Counted from the stretch's first letter, positions 46,782 to 62,695 are shown. The stretch: DNA of 64,000 nt from Diogma glabrata (GCA_963693315.1 OY856188.1:147419724-147483723), one strand, 5' to 3'. A program made the numbers and translations. The notes: generated from the letters alone by a model not told the origin.

Positions 46782-48574
46782 CGATATGAGGTATAACGGA
46801 ATTTAGCGGCACTCTCACGGTCGCATTTTTCGACCTACACCAAAATAATTTTCTGTGTATGTTTCGGCCAATAATGTCTTGGACAAGTTCGTGAACTGGC
46901 CATATCCGGGTACTGGTTAAGCGGCTAGAGCCTAAAAAGTCGAATAATCTAGGGCGCTATAACTTCCGTTTAAATAATAATATTTTAATAAAATTTAAAA
47001 ATATTGAATATTTGAACTTTTTTTTATCATTTTTATCCAGATGACCACTTTGGCGTTTCAGATTCCTCAAAAATCAGCTGTTTTAAAAATTTACTAAACT
47101 TTGCTGCCCTTGATCTAGCTGAAATGGCCAAGATCATATTTGAAAACTTTTTTTCACGTACTTAAAATATAAATCTTTCCAAAATTTTCAAAAATAATAG
47201 TTTAAGTCTAACGGTTGAGGCCCTACGGCTGTTGAAATGAAAACAAACGCAAAAGGCAATGCTTTCATCATGTTTCAGTTTATGTTATTTAAATTCATCT
47301 TAGCTTTTAAACATATTTTTCAACTATAGCCTCAAAAAATTTCAGCTTTCTAACCCAAAAGTTTCCATTTTTATAAGCGTTATAATGCAATCCTTACAAG
47401 AAAAATATCAACCCTATTAATACCATAGAAAAATTATCAAAATCTCTTTTGTTTTTATTTTTTTTACTAAGTAACCGTTTGAAAAAAGATTAAATAAGAA
47501 CAAAAAAACACAACAACAAAAGATGATTTTGAAATAAAATTGTTTGATAATGTTATAAATTATGTGTGATGGTATAATTGTAGTTGTGACGTAGTTCATT
47601 TGATCTTTGGTGGATTTAATATGTTATTAAAAGTAGTTTAAACCAACTTAAATAAAACTGTTCCGAAATTGTATTGATGGAGTTAGTTCGGATAATGTAT
47701 TTAATTTGGTTCGATAATTTTTTTGAATTATTCTGTTTCTACTTATATTTTTTATTTAAACTAATCTGACTTATCTAATTTTATTTGGACACAAACCGTC
47801 TGACCCCGAAATCTACCTATTTCTAGCGGATATACCTGCCGCTGGGACTTTTTGTTCTTATTTAATCTTTTTTCAAACGGTTACTTAGTAAAAAAAAATA
47901 AAAACAAAAGAGATTTTGATAATTTTTCTATGGTATTAAATGGGTTGATATTTTTCTTGTAAGGGTTGCATTATAATGCTTATAAAAATGGAACCTTTTG
48001 GGTTAGAAAGCTGAAATTTTTTGAGGCTATAGTTGAAAAGTATGTTTAAAAGCTAAGATGAATTTAAATAACATAAACTGAAACATGATGAAAGCATTGT
48101 CTTTTGCGTTTGTTTTTATTTCAACAGCCCTAGGGTCTCAACCGTTAGATTTAAACTATTATTTTTGAAAATTTTGGAAAGATTTATATTTTAAGTACGT
48201 GAAAAAAAGTTTTCAAATATGAGCTTGGCCATTTCAGCTAGATCAAGGGCAGCAAAGTTTAGTAAATTTTTAAAACAGCTGATTTTTGAGGAACCTGAAA
48301 CGCCAAAGTTGTCATCTGGATAAAAATGATAAAAAAAGGTTCAAATATTCAGTATTTTTAAATTTTATTAAAATATTATTATTCAAATGGAAGTTATAGC
48401 GCCCTAGATTATTCAATTTTTTAAGCTCTAGCCGCTTAACCGGTACCCGGATATAGCCAGTTCACGAACTTGTCCAAGACATTATTGGCCGAAACATACA
48501 CAGAAAATTATTTTGGTGTAGGTCGAAAAATGCGACCGTGAGAGTGCCGCTAAATTCCGTTATACCTCATATCG
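46333..48574 (+). repeat. Full-length repeat copy interrupted by an inverted copy of itself
   Basis: The body resumes in two pieces, 46333-46581 (ATATAAGTAG ... TTGTTGTGTTTTT) and about 47863-48574 (TTTTTGTTCTTATTTAATC ... CCTCATATCGT). Joined, they match the uninterrupted copy at 53640-54629. The insert 46582-47862 is another copy in the opposite orientation: hairpin tip at 46582-46610, (TA)n at 46699-46780, then the body ending GCCGCTGGGA. No protein frame. Confidence 0.7.
46699..46780. repeat. (TA)n microsatellite, interrupted
   Basis: Directly precedes ACGATATGAG, the same repeat end on the opposite strand. Confidence 0.9.

Positions 48575-48625
<51 letters not shown>
48575..48625. repeat. 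(TA)n microsatellite, part 1 of a tract split by hAT insertions
   Basis: Follows CTCATATCGT. It is continued at 49469-49504 and 50456-50547, between and beyond two hAT elements. Confidence 0.9.
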
Positions 48626-48631
<6 letters not shown>

Positions 48632-49464
48632 GCTTGCCAGATTTTTTTTGGAGGCATTCCGGGCCGGAAAATCCGGGCGGTTTTTTTATAAATCCGGGCA
48701 AAATCCGGGCGACAAGTGTCAAAATTTCCATTTGAAAAGCCGGGCGAAATCCGGGCGAAATACAAAATTTTTAAAAATCGCACAGAAAAGAAGAAAACAA
48801 AAAGACTATGTTTTTTCATAAATAACCTTTGAAAACTCTTTATTGCTTTGAAATGTTGAAATATATTTTGTTAATAATATTTTTAATTCTCTTTATTACA
48901 GAAAGAGTTCTATGCTTAAATTGTCAACATTGTATTCAATCAATCTCCATCGAAGTCGATGACTGTCCACTCTCTTGAGTACCAAACAAACTATCAGCTC
49001 TCATTTTGTATTTTTCACTTCCAGCAACTTTTTGGAGAAAACCAGCATCTTCTTTTATTTTTGTATAAAACTCTGGACATGTCTCCTTCCAGTTGAATTT
49101 TACCATCAATTGTGCCCGACCGTTTTCCAGTGTCAATTTGCCTTTTTCTTTTGTCCAAATGTCATTGATGTGAGAAAATACGCGCTCAGTTGTCGTATTG
49201 GCCGCCACTGGGATAGCTAAACCAAACTCCCCGATTTGCAGCAAACGATTGAACGAACGAGAGCACAATATATAAATTATAAAACGTTGAAATGATGTCA
49301 ATTGTTTCTTGCCAATTGTTTTTTCAATGAACAAATGTTGGAAAAATCCGGGCGATTTCCGGATTTTGTTCAGAAATCCGGGCGTCCGAACCGGGCGATT
49401 TTTCAGCCAAGTTTTACCAAAAAAAGCCGGGCGAGTCCGGCTTTAGCCGGGCGATCTGGCAAGC

Positions 49465-49468
<4 letters not shown>
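48626..49468 (-). mobile_element. hAT element copy 1, inserted in a TA tract
   Basis: Ends are TTAAGCTTGCCAGAT (48626) and ATCTGGCAAGCTTAA (49468). Subterminal repeats of CCGGGCG/CGCCCGG occur about five times at each end. It carries a hAT C-terminal dimerisation-domain frame. The target duplication cannot be read because both flanks are TA repeats. Copy 2 (49505-50455) is inverted relative to it. Confidence 0.85.
48936..49334 (-). CDS. hAT C-terminal dimerisation domain frame, copy 1
   Basis: A 132-codon frame on the minus strand. It holds FGLAIPVAANTTTERVFSHI, the hAT-C signature (IP.....ERVFS), then IWTKEKGKLTLENGRAQLMV and FNWKETCPEFYTKIKE. The N-terminal BED finger and the catalytic RNase H-like part are missing, so on its own it cannot transpose. 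It is nearly identical to the frame at 49745-50146; the differences include VAAN versus AAN at the signature and KEKG versus KAKG. Whether it is expressed is unknown. Confidence 0.7.
   Translation of the reverse strand: MFIEKTIGKKQLTSFQRFIIYILCSRSFNRLLQIGEFGLAIPVAANTTTERVFSHINDIWTKEKGKLTLENGRAQLMVKFNWKETCPEFYTKIKEDAGFLQKVAGSEKYKMRADSLFGTQESGQSSTSMEID

Positions 49469-49504
<36 letters not shown>
49469..49504. repeat. (TA)n spacer between two inverted hAT copies
   Basis: 36 bp of pure TA shared by both elements' ends. Confidence 0.9.
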
Positions 49505-50669
<1,165 letters not shown>

Positions 50670-50673
50670 AAAT

Positions 50674-50820
50674 TAGTTAATGGTAACAATAATCACAATT
50701 CTTGTGATTTATAAACAATTTTAGTCTAGTTGCAAAATCACAATGATTTTGGTGATACTAGACTAAAATTGTTTATAAATAAAAATAAATATTGAATTGT
50801 TTATTGTTACCATTGACTAA
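50674..50820. repeat. Foldback repeat, ~60-bp arms
   Basis: TTAGTTAATGGTAACAATAA (50674) is mirrored by TTATTGTTACCATTGACTAA (ending near 50820). ATAAACAATTTTAGTCTAGT pairs with ACTAGACTAAAATTGTTTAT. The loop is about 30 nt. Confidence 0.8.
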
Positions 50821-50908
50821 TATGTTTTTGTGAAAACTTATTCCTCTATCATAATAAAGGGCTCATTTTTAGATTGGATCATGTCTTTGAACCATTCTAG
50901 GCAGAAGC

Positions 50909-51830
50909 TTAATAAAATATCAAATCAGCTTCTTCAATACCAAGTAGCATCATTCCCAATTGAAGTTGTCCATAAAACATATGCTTTTTCTTAATGTTAT
51001 TATTTTTATCAAATGACTTGATGGCCTTCATTTCAATAAGCTCATCGCATGTTAATCGCTTTCCTTCCCTAGGACATTTTATTTCTATAATCTTGGTTGG
51101 CTTACGATTCTCATTCATTATGATCCTATCAGGACTAAATCCTGCCCATGGCAATTCCGGTCTAATTAATAGTCCAGTTTCTATTACTTGTAGACCCGTT
51201 TTGTCTGTATATTTTTCACAAGCTAAAGGCTCACAGCGGAGCCCATGTATGGTATCAGCATTCCCTGCAAATGAATTTGTATACTTCGAACAAAATGTTT
51301 TGTCCCAATTAGGTTTTTTGTTAGAACAAAAGGTGTACAATCCATAGCATATTGAGCCAGTTATGCATATATGCCTATTTTGTATCCACGCAGTAGTGCC
51401 CTGATTCAACTGTGCACCAATTTCGACTCATGCATTTATTGGCAACTGAACTTGATTCACATAAAATAACTGGCAAGCTTGTTCACTTGCTTTATATAAC
51501 ACAGTAGTCAACTGCACAAGATCACAGCAAGCTTGGGGACACAGCAAGCCAATCACAGCCCAAGACTTGAATGCCAGTAATTTTAAAATGGTTTCTGAAA
51601 TCTCTACATCATATTTGATGGATTCGTCAGAACTGAACTTACCTTTCAGAAGTATCTGTCTCCACTAAGCTTTCATATCCTCGGTTACATCAACAGTTGG
51701 CCTTGATTGAGACTTTACTTTGCTTCGTATGTTTTGTAATGAGTAGCTTTTATTGTTCCCATTGTTGCTCTAAATCTGTGCAGCTTAAATCTTCAAGGTC
51801 GTCTTCATTAACTCTGAAAAAAATTATACA
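50909..51830 (-). pseudogene. YqaJ-type (lambda exonuclease-like) nuclease domain
   Basis: The 50909-51409 frame has QGTTAWIQNRHICITGS, the entry motif (W...R...iT.S), then PELPWAGFSPDRII with the catalytic Asp, TKIIEIKCPREGK with the E-x-K pair, and FYGQLQLGMML with the conserved Gln. All the usual PD-(D/E)xK residues are present. Upstream, in 51410-51830, the same protein can be followed through stops and shifts (DESIKYDVEISETILKLLAF; DLSCTDLEQQWEQ). It is a decayed gene of the virus-recombinase-like nuclease class found beside ISL2EU transposases. A SWIM finger encoded just upstream on the same strand belongs to the same protein. Confidence 0.8.
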
Positions 51831-51894
51831 CATATCAACCTTATTACTTGCTCAAATATAAAACAAGAAATATTCCTAAAACTTAAAGTAGTTG

Positions 51895-52210
51895 ATCCTA
51901 ACCTGTTTAGAAGCAGAAGCAATGCAACACTATGTTTGCATTTACCAGAGTTTCCAGCTGGACATTTGCATTTGACATTATCAATTCGTTGACCTTCTGG
52001 TTTTGATGTTTCAACATTACATCCCACTTCATGTGGATAATTTAGTACACCAGAAGTTTGTGCAGCTAAACCTAAACACTTAACTTTATCTAATTTTCTC
52101 TCTTTGACACCAGCACACATCAACATACCACTTTTAAAATACTGTTCGCCCTCGCAAAGAGGTCTTATAGTATTTCTCACTATTTCTAAAATGTCTAATA
52201 ATAAAACCAT
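51895..52210 (-). CDS. SWIM zinc-finger exon of the YqaJ-type protein
   Basis: The frame begins MVLLLDILEIVRNTIRPLCE and contains VKCLGLAAQTSGVLNYPHEV, then NVKCKCPAGNSGKCKHSVAL, the SWIM signature (C-x-C, then C-x-H). After LLLLNR an apparent donor (CAG|GTTAGG, near 51900) leads toward the exon or exons encoding the YqaJ nuclease. SWIM fingers commonly precede YqaJ nucleases in animal transposon-linked genes. This part shows no stop; the downstream part is broken. Start codon chosen as the only Met near the 5' end of the frame. Confidence 0.7.
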
Positions 52211-53446
52211 TTTAATTTGGAATTTTTAAAAACAATTAAAAATAATACACTTGTTTTGTTTACACTTGTTTTGTTTTTAGCTATCTGCTATACGTTGGTT
52301 TATTAAACAGCCACCAGGGAAATATTCTCCCTACCAATAGACTCAACACAAAAAGTAGCACTTTAGCTCCTAATTAAATAATATACTATTTTTCCTAAAT
52401 CAAAAATGAACTAACATTAAAATGATATTTGAACTTTTGGCTTTGGCTTGGCTTTGCTTTGGCTTTGCTCTTGGACTTTTTTTTACCTAATTGTCACAAT
52501 CGATATATCTTGGAATAAGTTAAAACGCAGTCCTTTTCTACCGAGGTAGGATCATTTGTTTTTAGTGGTTTTATCAAGGTCATTGACCTATTATTTCATC
52601 GTAATGTCAGCTATTTATAATGAAATTTGAAGAAACAATTAATATCTTATTTTAGTCTCTTTTACAAAAACGCTAATAAATTAAGTGTAATATTTGTACA
52701 CTGAAAAAACCATGTTATATTTCCAATCGAAATGCAGTTGTCTCAACCTCACCGTGCGGGCAGATATGGCGAATAGAACTACGAAATTGTTTCAACAACT
52801 GTAGAGTTATAGAATGATGTAGTTGAGACAATCACACGTAATATTTATATGAAAATAAAATTTAGTTCAATTAATCTCAAATACTTCAATTTTAAAATTA
52901 AAAATTCATGAAAACGAAAATTTTTTTCATGGAAATAGTTATTAACTTTATTCAACTGCTGTTATAAGTAGATAACACACTTTATATCTTAATTAAACGC
53001 CATGCCGTTGTCAAAAAAATGTTTTCATGTAGTTGTCCCAATCACGGTGAAATTGTTTGCAAATATTTTTTCTTTGTTTGAATAATAAACTGCTAACTAC
53101 ATCAACCGGAGTCAGAAGAAGAAGATTGTTCGCCTTTAAAAAATTTTAAAGAAAACAAAAATAATCGAAAATAAAAAAATAAGTTGTATTTTGTTTTATT
53201 TTATTTTTGCATGTGTTCTTTATAAATACAAAGTAGGGGTAAGATAAGACAAAATACATTGAGTGTGTGTTAGTGTTTATCAAAATAAAAGTGAAGTGAG
53301 GATAGAAGGCGTACAATTATATAATTGGTGAGATTGTTCTTTATTAATTAATTAATTTAATTAATTAATTGGTACTTTATATTTACTGTTACCAGGCGGT
53401 GGACAGGTAAAAATTTTACCTTTTATTGCTTTGATGTTATTGCTTT
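52211..53446. other. AT-rich non-coding with a short (GGCTTT)-type repeat
   Basis: The run 52438-52475 is a GGCTTT/GGCTTG simple repeat. The piece 52332-52392 matches the repeat at 980-1036. No gene is visible. The piece 53340-53380 is an AATTAATT palindromic run. Confidence 0.5.
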
Positions 53447-54847
<1,401 letters not shown>

Positions 54848-54945
54848 AAAACAAAGTTTATATATATATAGAAATTTATATTTAAGTTTATATTTATATT
54901 TATATTTATATATAAGTTTATATATACATATAAGTTTATATTGTA

Positions 54946-55480
54946 ACGACTCTTCGTTGGTTCTTTTCGATTATTGAGCAAATACGACAGTAAAAGACAG
55001 ATCTTTGGTTAACAGAATCTCAAACTTTATTTGTCAACAAATTACAGCAGCTTCCGTTTTTCCTTACAATAAATTCCAGGGTCTCCAATTAATGCACGAT
55101 AAACTTCACCGCTTTTCCACAATTTGAATCAATAATATTCGGAATCGTAAAATCTGTATTTACTATTCCACTAAGTTCAGATTCTTTCACTATTAGTACC
55201 CAGGCTCAAGTACCACCGATTATTCCTTAAACTTGCGAATATTTAATAACACTTTTAATTGCAAAATTAAAACTGACTATCTGATATTTTGTTCGCTTAT
55301 TTATATTCAAAAACAAATAAGCCGAATCTTCTGGTACTCACTGTAGTTTTCAGAAATCAATAGGCCACTCCTCTTTTTAATTCATTAATGCAAAAATTTA
55401 ATTTACATTAATTTATGCAACTTGTATTAGTTAAAGGGAGTTAACTTTAAATTCATCTTTGCCATAGTCTGTAGAAAACA
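54946..55480 (-). mobile_element. Possible solo LTR
   Basis: Read on the minus strand: a TATA-like ATATAAATAAGCG near 55300, an AATAAAG signal near 55030, and an end GAGTCGTTACA at 54946. The order promoter, polyadenylation signal, ...CA end fits an LTR. The start (TGTTTTCTACAG near 55480) is uncertain and I found no matching target duplication. Confidence 0.35.
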
Positions 55481-55545
55481 TTTAGGCGGAACGTATTGGT
55501 TATTTATGATTAAATTAAATTAACCCATTCTGGACGAAGTTTATT

Positions 55546-57020
<1,475 letters not shown>

Positions 57021-57049
57021 CCACTAGAATCCCAGATAATTCACATCAT

Positions 57050-58902
57050 AACAAAAATTTGCTGGATCTGTTTTTGACAAACGAACCAAATACTACGAAG
57101 ACAAAAGTTGAACAACCCCTCGGAACATCGGACCATTTACTAATATCAGCAAAAGTGCAATTTACATCACCCACACAAATTAAAGCAAATCCTCGTCGCG
57201 TTTGGAATTATAAACGCGCTGACTGAGATCCTAGCACATCGGCAGTAAGAATTTCTGAAATCATAAAAGACGGAATGCGGCGGTTTATTCCAAATCGATT
57301 AATCACTCATAAAACTGAGCCTTGGTTCACCCGGGATGTTGATGAGGCGGTGAGGAATAAACGCAAAGCATTTAAGACGTATAATTCAAATAAAACACTT
57401 GAAACCCGTAGCACCTATAAGAAAGCCAGAAATATTAGTAAATACAAAATAGACTTGGACAAAGACGCGTTTATCCAGAAAAAAGCAAAGAAATTCGGCG
57501 AGCACCCATCTGGCTCACGTAGTTTCTTTCAGGTCGTTAAATCAGCCCAGAGCAATTTCACTCGATCCTCTATTCCAACCTTAGTTCTGAATGACATTCC
57601 CGTGAGCGACTCAAAAGAGAAAGCGGATCTTTTGGGTCGTATTTTCGCAGAAAACTCAAACATAGTTGAACCTCCTAATTCTCCCACACTCATTTCCCCA
57701 GTTGTAACGAAAATGAAACCAATTATTTTTCGTTGCAATATTGTACGGAAAATGCTTCTCACTATCAATATCAACAAATCGGCTGGCCCCGACGGTATTC
57801 CACCCCTCATTCTTAAAAACTTTGCTAGACAACTAGCTCTAATTTTAACAAAACTTTTCTATTTATCTTATAAAACCGGAATATTTCCCGATTCTTGGAA
57901 GCTGGCTAGCGTTCAACCCATATCAATGAAAGGCAGTAAGATAGACCCTTACAATTATAGACCAATTGCAATTCTGTCGGTTTGGGCTAAAATATTTTAA
58001 AAATATGTTAACTACAATCTAATAGATTATTGGGAAATGTCGCGAATTATTAATGATAAGCAGTATGGTTTTCGTAGAAGTCATGCAACAGGTGATCTGT
58101 TAATCTACGTATCCCATCTCTGGAACAAATCGCTGGAAAACCATGGTGAAACATTCAGTATTTCACTTGACATCTCTAAAGCATTTGATAAAGTGTGGCA
58201 TAAAAATCTCTGGAACTGCGTGAGGTTGAATCAGTTAGACTTCTTGGAGTTGATATTCAAAATAACCTAAAATGGAATAAACATCTCGCTAAATCTGCAA
58301 TGCAAAAGTTAGGATTCTTGAGTCGATGTAAAAAGTATTTCAATCCTCATCAAATTTTGCTAATCTTCAAGTCCTTTATTCGTCCATGTATGGAATACTG
58401 CTGTCATGTTTGGGGAGGTGCTTGTCAGTCAACAATAAAATGTCTAGACTCTGTAAAGAGAAAAACAATATGGTTGATTGGTAACACCAAAATAACGGAC
58501 CAGCTTGATTCGCTCCAGCACAGAAGAAATGTGGCTGAATTGTCAATCTACTATAAATATAACTTTAAAGAATTCTCCTCTAAGGAAATCCAAAATATCC
58601 TTCCACCATGTGCGCAGTATAATGGACAAACAAGAGCTGCCGAGTTATCTCATCCATTTGTTGTACAAATACCTCGTTGTAGAACTGTGTCCTTCCAGAA
58701 CAACTATATTAATAGAGTGGCCAAATTGTGGAACTCAATGCCCTCCTCTGTATTTCCCTCTCATTTAAAGAAAATGTACATTTTCTTTAAATCGTTATTT
58801 AAAACAATTTGTATAGTTGTCCCTATATCCTCATTCCTTCCATTTTCCTCATCTCCTTACTTTATAGTTGACATGGTATCTTCGGATATTCAAAGAGTCT
58901 GA
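57050..58902 (+). pseudogene. LINE copy L2, second subfamily, catalytic core deleted
   Basis: In shifted frames from 57050 comes the endonuclease end (LLDLFLTNEPN, LGTSDHLLISAK with an intact SDH). The 57275-58000 frame (241 codons) has WFTRDVDEAVRNKRKAFKTY, NKSAGPDGIPPLILKNF and NYRPIAILSVWAKI. The 58037-58270 frame has KQYGFRRSHATGDLL and SLDISKAFDKVWHKNL. Right after that, near 58205, the sequence jumps to SVRLLGVDIQNNLKWNKHL, which lies beyond the FADD box, so the second catalytic motif is deleted. The 58300-58902 frame is the C-terminus (LGFLSRCKKYFNPHQILLIF, LDSLQHRRNVAEL, KLWNSMP). It is only moderately similar to L1 and L3. Confidence 0.85.
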
Positions 58903-59382
58903 ATAATGAATATTTCATATTTAAAGTGCTAAGCATGACTAACTAATTAATAAAAAAAACAAAAAAAAACTTCGAAATGAGGTTGTCATTACTTCAATTT
59001 TTTTCAGTGTAACTTAAACTCATCTTAAAGAAACTTTGGAATGTACATGGTCCGCAAATTCAAATAAATATTAAAGATCTGGGGTATTTTTAAAATTTAG
59101 TAAAAGTGCGGTAGAGTGGAGGGGTCTCCCCAATAACTATTTGATCGAAACTTTAAAATCATTTAGTCCTAATATGATATTGACTTGGCACTTCCAAAAA
59201 ATAAATAAATTTCTAATTTTCATTTTTGTTTTAAGAAATTACCACCTACGGTTCCGGTTTCGGTGTCCGTCCGAATTTCTACATAATCGAATTTCTCACT
59301 TACAGTTCCTATCAACTTGAAAATTTCTACAGTTAAAAATGCATTTGTTCACACCGACTGTAAACAAAATATTGGTTTTTTC
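58903..59382. other. Non-coding, repeat debris
   Basis: No gene. The stretch after 59040 may be the 5' portion of the AGGGTTCCG-type copy interrupted by the hAT MITE. TTTTTTTCAGTGTAA at about 59005 resembles a short inverted partner of TACACTGAAAAAA at 52697, but the link is weak. Confidence 0.4.
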
Positions 59383-59769
59383 CAGGGTTGTTCCTTTACG
59401 CGTAATCTAAAATAGATTACATTACATGTAATCTATGAAATGTAATCTATGTCATCTATGTAAATTTGGTGTAATCTATTAATTTTGATTTTAGAAGAAA
59501 TATGTGGAATTATTGTATTATCCCTACTGAAATTTTTTTTCGATTTTTTCGCAAAAGACATGATCAATAATATTGTCAAAAACAAGGTCTTGCGATCTTG
59601 AAAAAAGTTAGTTTAATTGCTAAAAAAGTTTAGAATGCACATATCAATTAAATAGATTACATAATAGTTTACATTATAGATTACACGAAAATATGTCGCG
59701 TAATTTACACGTAATCTATGCGTAATCTATACATGTAAAGTAATCTATTTTGTCTACGGCACAACCCTG
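59383..59769. mobile_element. hAT MITE with perfect 8-bp target duplication
   Basis: Ends are CAGGGTTGT (59383) and ACAACCCTG (59769). The target duplication GTTTTTTC is exact at 59375-59382 and 59770-59777. At least ten GTAATCTA/TAGATTAC motifs cluster at both ends, in both orientations, as expected for subterminal transposase sites. 387 bp, no frame. Confidence 0.92.
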
Positions 59770-59829
59770 GTTTTTTCTGTATTTTATAGATATAGATAAG
59801 GAGATAGTAAAACAAACATTTATTTAAGG

Positions 59830-60595
59830 TAACCAGTTTGATTTAGAAAAATCGTTAAAGATTGAAATATTTAAAAAAAATCATTAAATTATCGACTGCT
59901 TAGTTTTTGAGTTATTACCAAAAACGTGAGTTTGTTTTCCTGTCTTCCTCCCCATAACGTCGAACATTACAAAAGAATTCAAAAAATTCACAGTTATAAG
60001 AAATGTTGTAAAGTTTAAATACAAACTATTGCGTTCGGCTTATTAATTTAAATGTTATTTGGAAGGGGTTGAGAGTGGAAGTTTTGAAAAAACAATTATT
60101 TATGACCTTGACGAGTGGGTCATATGAAAGGTTTTTTTTTTAGTCCAAAACAATATTTCTTGTAAATTTCGAAAGCACAGTTTTCGACATATTTTCAAAA
60201 ATGTAAGCATTTTTCCTGTACCCCTGTACCCCTCCTGTACACCTTAACTTCGAACCTTACAAAAGAAAAAAAAAATGAAAAAATTTACGATTAAAGGAAA
60301 TGTTGTAAAGATCGAAAATTATAGTGGTCTGCGCATCATTTTTAATGTTATTTGGAGGGGACTGGTAGTGAAAATTTTGAAAAAATATTATTTTTGACCA
60401 TGATGAGTTTGATGTCATATGAAAGGTGAATTTTTTATTTCTAGTCGAGTTTTAGTTTTTGTAATTTTGAAATTATTGTTTTTGATTTATTTCTAAAATT
60501 GTGTTTTTGAGAAAAACTATTCTAGTAGAACATTATATACAGGGAACCCTCGACGAGCGAGTTATATTATATTCGCACTTGACTGACTTTTTATG
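59830..60595 (+). repeat. AGGGTTCCG-type repeat copy with diverged units
   Basis: About three diverged units are marked by GTTTTTGAGTTATTACC, GACGAGTGGGTCATATGAAA (60109) and GATGAGTTTGATGTCATATG (60402). It ends GGGAACCCTCGACGAGCGAG, a hairpin and ATTCGCACTTGACTGACTTT, the same tail as at 34995-35040. There is no satellite expansion. Confidence 0.75.
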
Positions 60596-60793
60596 TTTAG
60601 CATTACAATACACCCATTGTTTAACTAAGCATAAAATTATATTAAAAGACTGAGATAAACATGTCTATAAATAAATAGTTGTAACAGACAAAAACAAAAT
60701 GTTTAAATTGCATATATCAAATATTACATTAATCACTTTAATGAATTATTTTATTATTATAGAATTATTATCGCGTATAAATTTAATCCTTAC

Positions 60794-60999
60794 CTTCAAG
60801 CCATCAATAATCGTTGAATACTTTGTTCGAACATTTCTTACATTAAAAGGTATAAACGTGTTGTTAAAATATATCATATTCCCCATCTGGTAGTAAATGG
60901 CAATGTTTTTATTTAAACTATTACAATAATACGGGTTGTTAGTACGATGTTGATTGCCAGAATAAACACCTCCTCCGTAATATCCAGAAGCATCAAATA
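60794..60999 (-). CDS. NRF-6-like gene, exon 1 seen (NRF domain, Cys-containing)
   Basis: The acceptor is ATTTCATGCAG just above 60999 and the donor GTAAGGATT begins at 60793. Two bases complete an upstream codon, then the exon reads FDASGYYGGGVYSGNQHRTN, matching the NRF domain's (M/L)DASGK.PSGI..GN motif. It goes on to NPYYCNSLNKNIAIYYQ, where the family has D.C (the first disulfide Cys), and ends STIIDGLK in phase 0. The next family block is the CLPSACS motif, which exon 2 supplies. A family protein has one to three further exons upstream with a signal peptide; none was recognised between 61000 and 64000. Confidence 0.88.
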
Positions 61000-62085
61000 C
61001 TGCATGAAATTAAATAGACTTGAGTTAGTTTTATTTTGATTTTTTATATATTTTAAGAGTATTCTGTTCGTAGTACACCCAAAATTCGTAAATTAAATAA
61101 ATAAAATTATTTGCATTTGTTTGAGAGTATCACAATATGAAGTCGTTAAGAAAAGTACATTTTTTTCGAGATAAGTAGGGTCATAAAAAGGCTGAAATTT
61201 ATTTTGGTACACTATATTTCATAGTACAGAGTATCCTATGATTGATACCCATCAAAAAAATTGTAGGTAAATTTTAACAAACATTTGTCTATTGAATTTT
61301 TTAAACGACATGTTGTTTGAATATTGTTGTTTTAACAGACATGTATGTTGATTTCCAGTTTTTAACAAACCTTTCTGTTAATTTGTTTAACAACACCTAA
61401 AAATGGTTCGTTGATTTTCGATGTTAAATGAAACAAATATAAATAAATAAATCATATAACTTTGTAGATAGTTTTAGATCAAATGTCATTTTGCTATAGT
61501 TTTTAGTACACCTTATACAAACGAAATTATTGTAGTTAACCAAAAACGTAAGTTATTTAAAGAAAAAAGTTACATTTTCAAACAAAAAGTGTCTAAATAT
61601 TCATCTAAATAAAAATCAATTTTTAAATAATAAATGCTTAGCTAATGTTTAACTGATGTTCAAAAAATGTTCACCAATCAAAAATATATTTTTAGATCAC
61701 AATTTAGAAAATTCAAATGGCTCGCAAAAAATCCCTAATAATTCAAAACTTATTCAAAATTCAAATTCTAGTGAATTAAAAATTCTAAACCAGTTTAATG
61801 TACATAAACATTGTCAAATGTCATTCGTATATAATATATAATAAATTTATGTTCATTCAAATAAAATCTAGAATTTAATTGGTGTTAGTCACATCAAATA
61901 TTTGGAAATTTCAAACTAGTAGATCTTACAGTTATTCATTCAATGCAAACTTAACTTATGTCGTTTTCTTTTTGCCAGAGCAGAAAAAGTGATTTTTTTA
62001 AGATTTTTTTTTCACAAAACGAATATGAAAAAATTTGATCTAATTACTTCGGTCTGAAAGACCTAAGTATTACATTCATGAGCTC
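61000..62085. other. AT-rich, no recognised exon
   Basis: I searched for an upstream NRF exon and saw none. The 61656-61841 frame is Asn/Ser-rich and without motifs. Several ACAAACATTTGTC/GACATGTTGTTTG-like semi-palindromes occur around 61280-61400. Confidence 0.4.
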
Positions 62086-62695
62086 AAAGTGAAATTCTTA
62101 CCCCCACTTTTTTTGGCATTTCTCGACGTTTTAGGACCTACTGATTCTAAAAAAGCAAAAAAAAATGTGTGTCTGTCTGTCGGCCGTCCGTCACAACCGA
62201 CAAAATCTAGAAAACCGCTGGACGGATTTCAAAATTTTTTTTTTCTAAAAATAGGTATACTCACTGGAAAGAGCCGATAGGACGATGTGTTTGATAACTG
62301 TACCGTAAGTGTGTCAAAAAATCGTCAAGTGTGTCAAAACAAGGAAATTTGCATATTTTTTGCTTCAAAAACGTTCATTTTAAGTGATTACGAGTAGAAA
62401 CATTGAATTTGGAGAAATCTTGATGGTCGGGATTGGTATGTGAGACCAAAATCTAGATTATTGCATTATAAGTTTGTCAAAAAAATGTTGTCAAGTTGGT
62501 CAAAAGATAGATTTTTATTTATTTTTTTACCCAATTTTTTGGAAAAAACAAAATTAATTGTTTGTTTGATATGAAATTTTATTATTATTATAGAGAATTA
62601 TGGCATTATAAGTTTGTCAAAAACATAATGTCAAGTCACAAGTGTGTCAAAAAACAATTTCATTTATTTTTTTAGCCAATTTTTTGTGTCTATTT
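62086..62695. repeat. Interspersed repeat with ~150-bp diverged tandem units
   Basis: The piece 62175-62240 has CTGTCTGTCGGCCGTCCGTC and ACCGCTGGACGGATTTC, a pattern common in arthropod interspersed repeats. Then CATTATAAGTTTGTCAAAAA recurs at 62464 and 62602, with AAGTGTGTCAAAAA at 62307, giving three diverged units. No gene. Confidence 0.6.
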
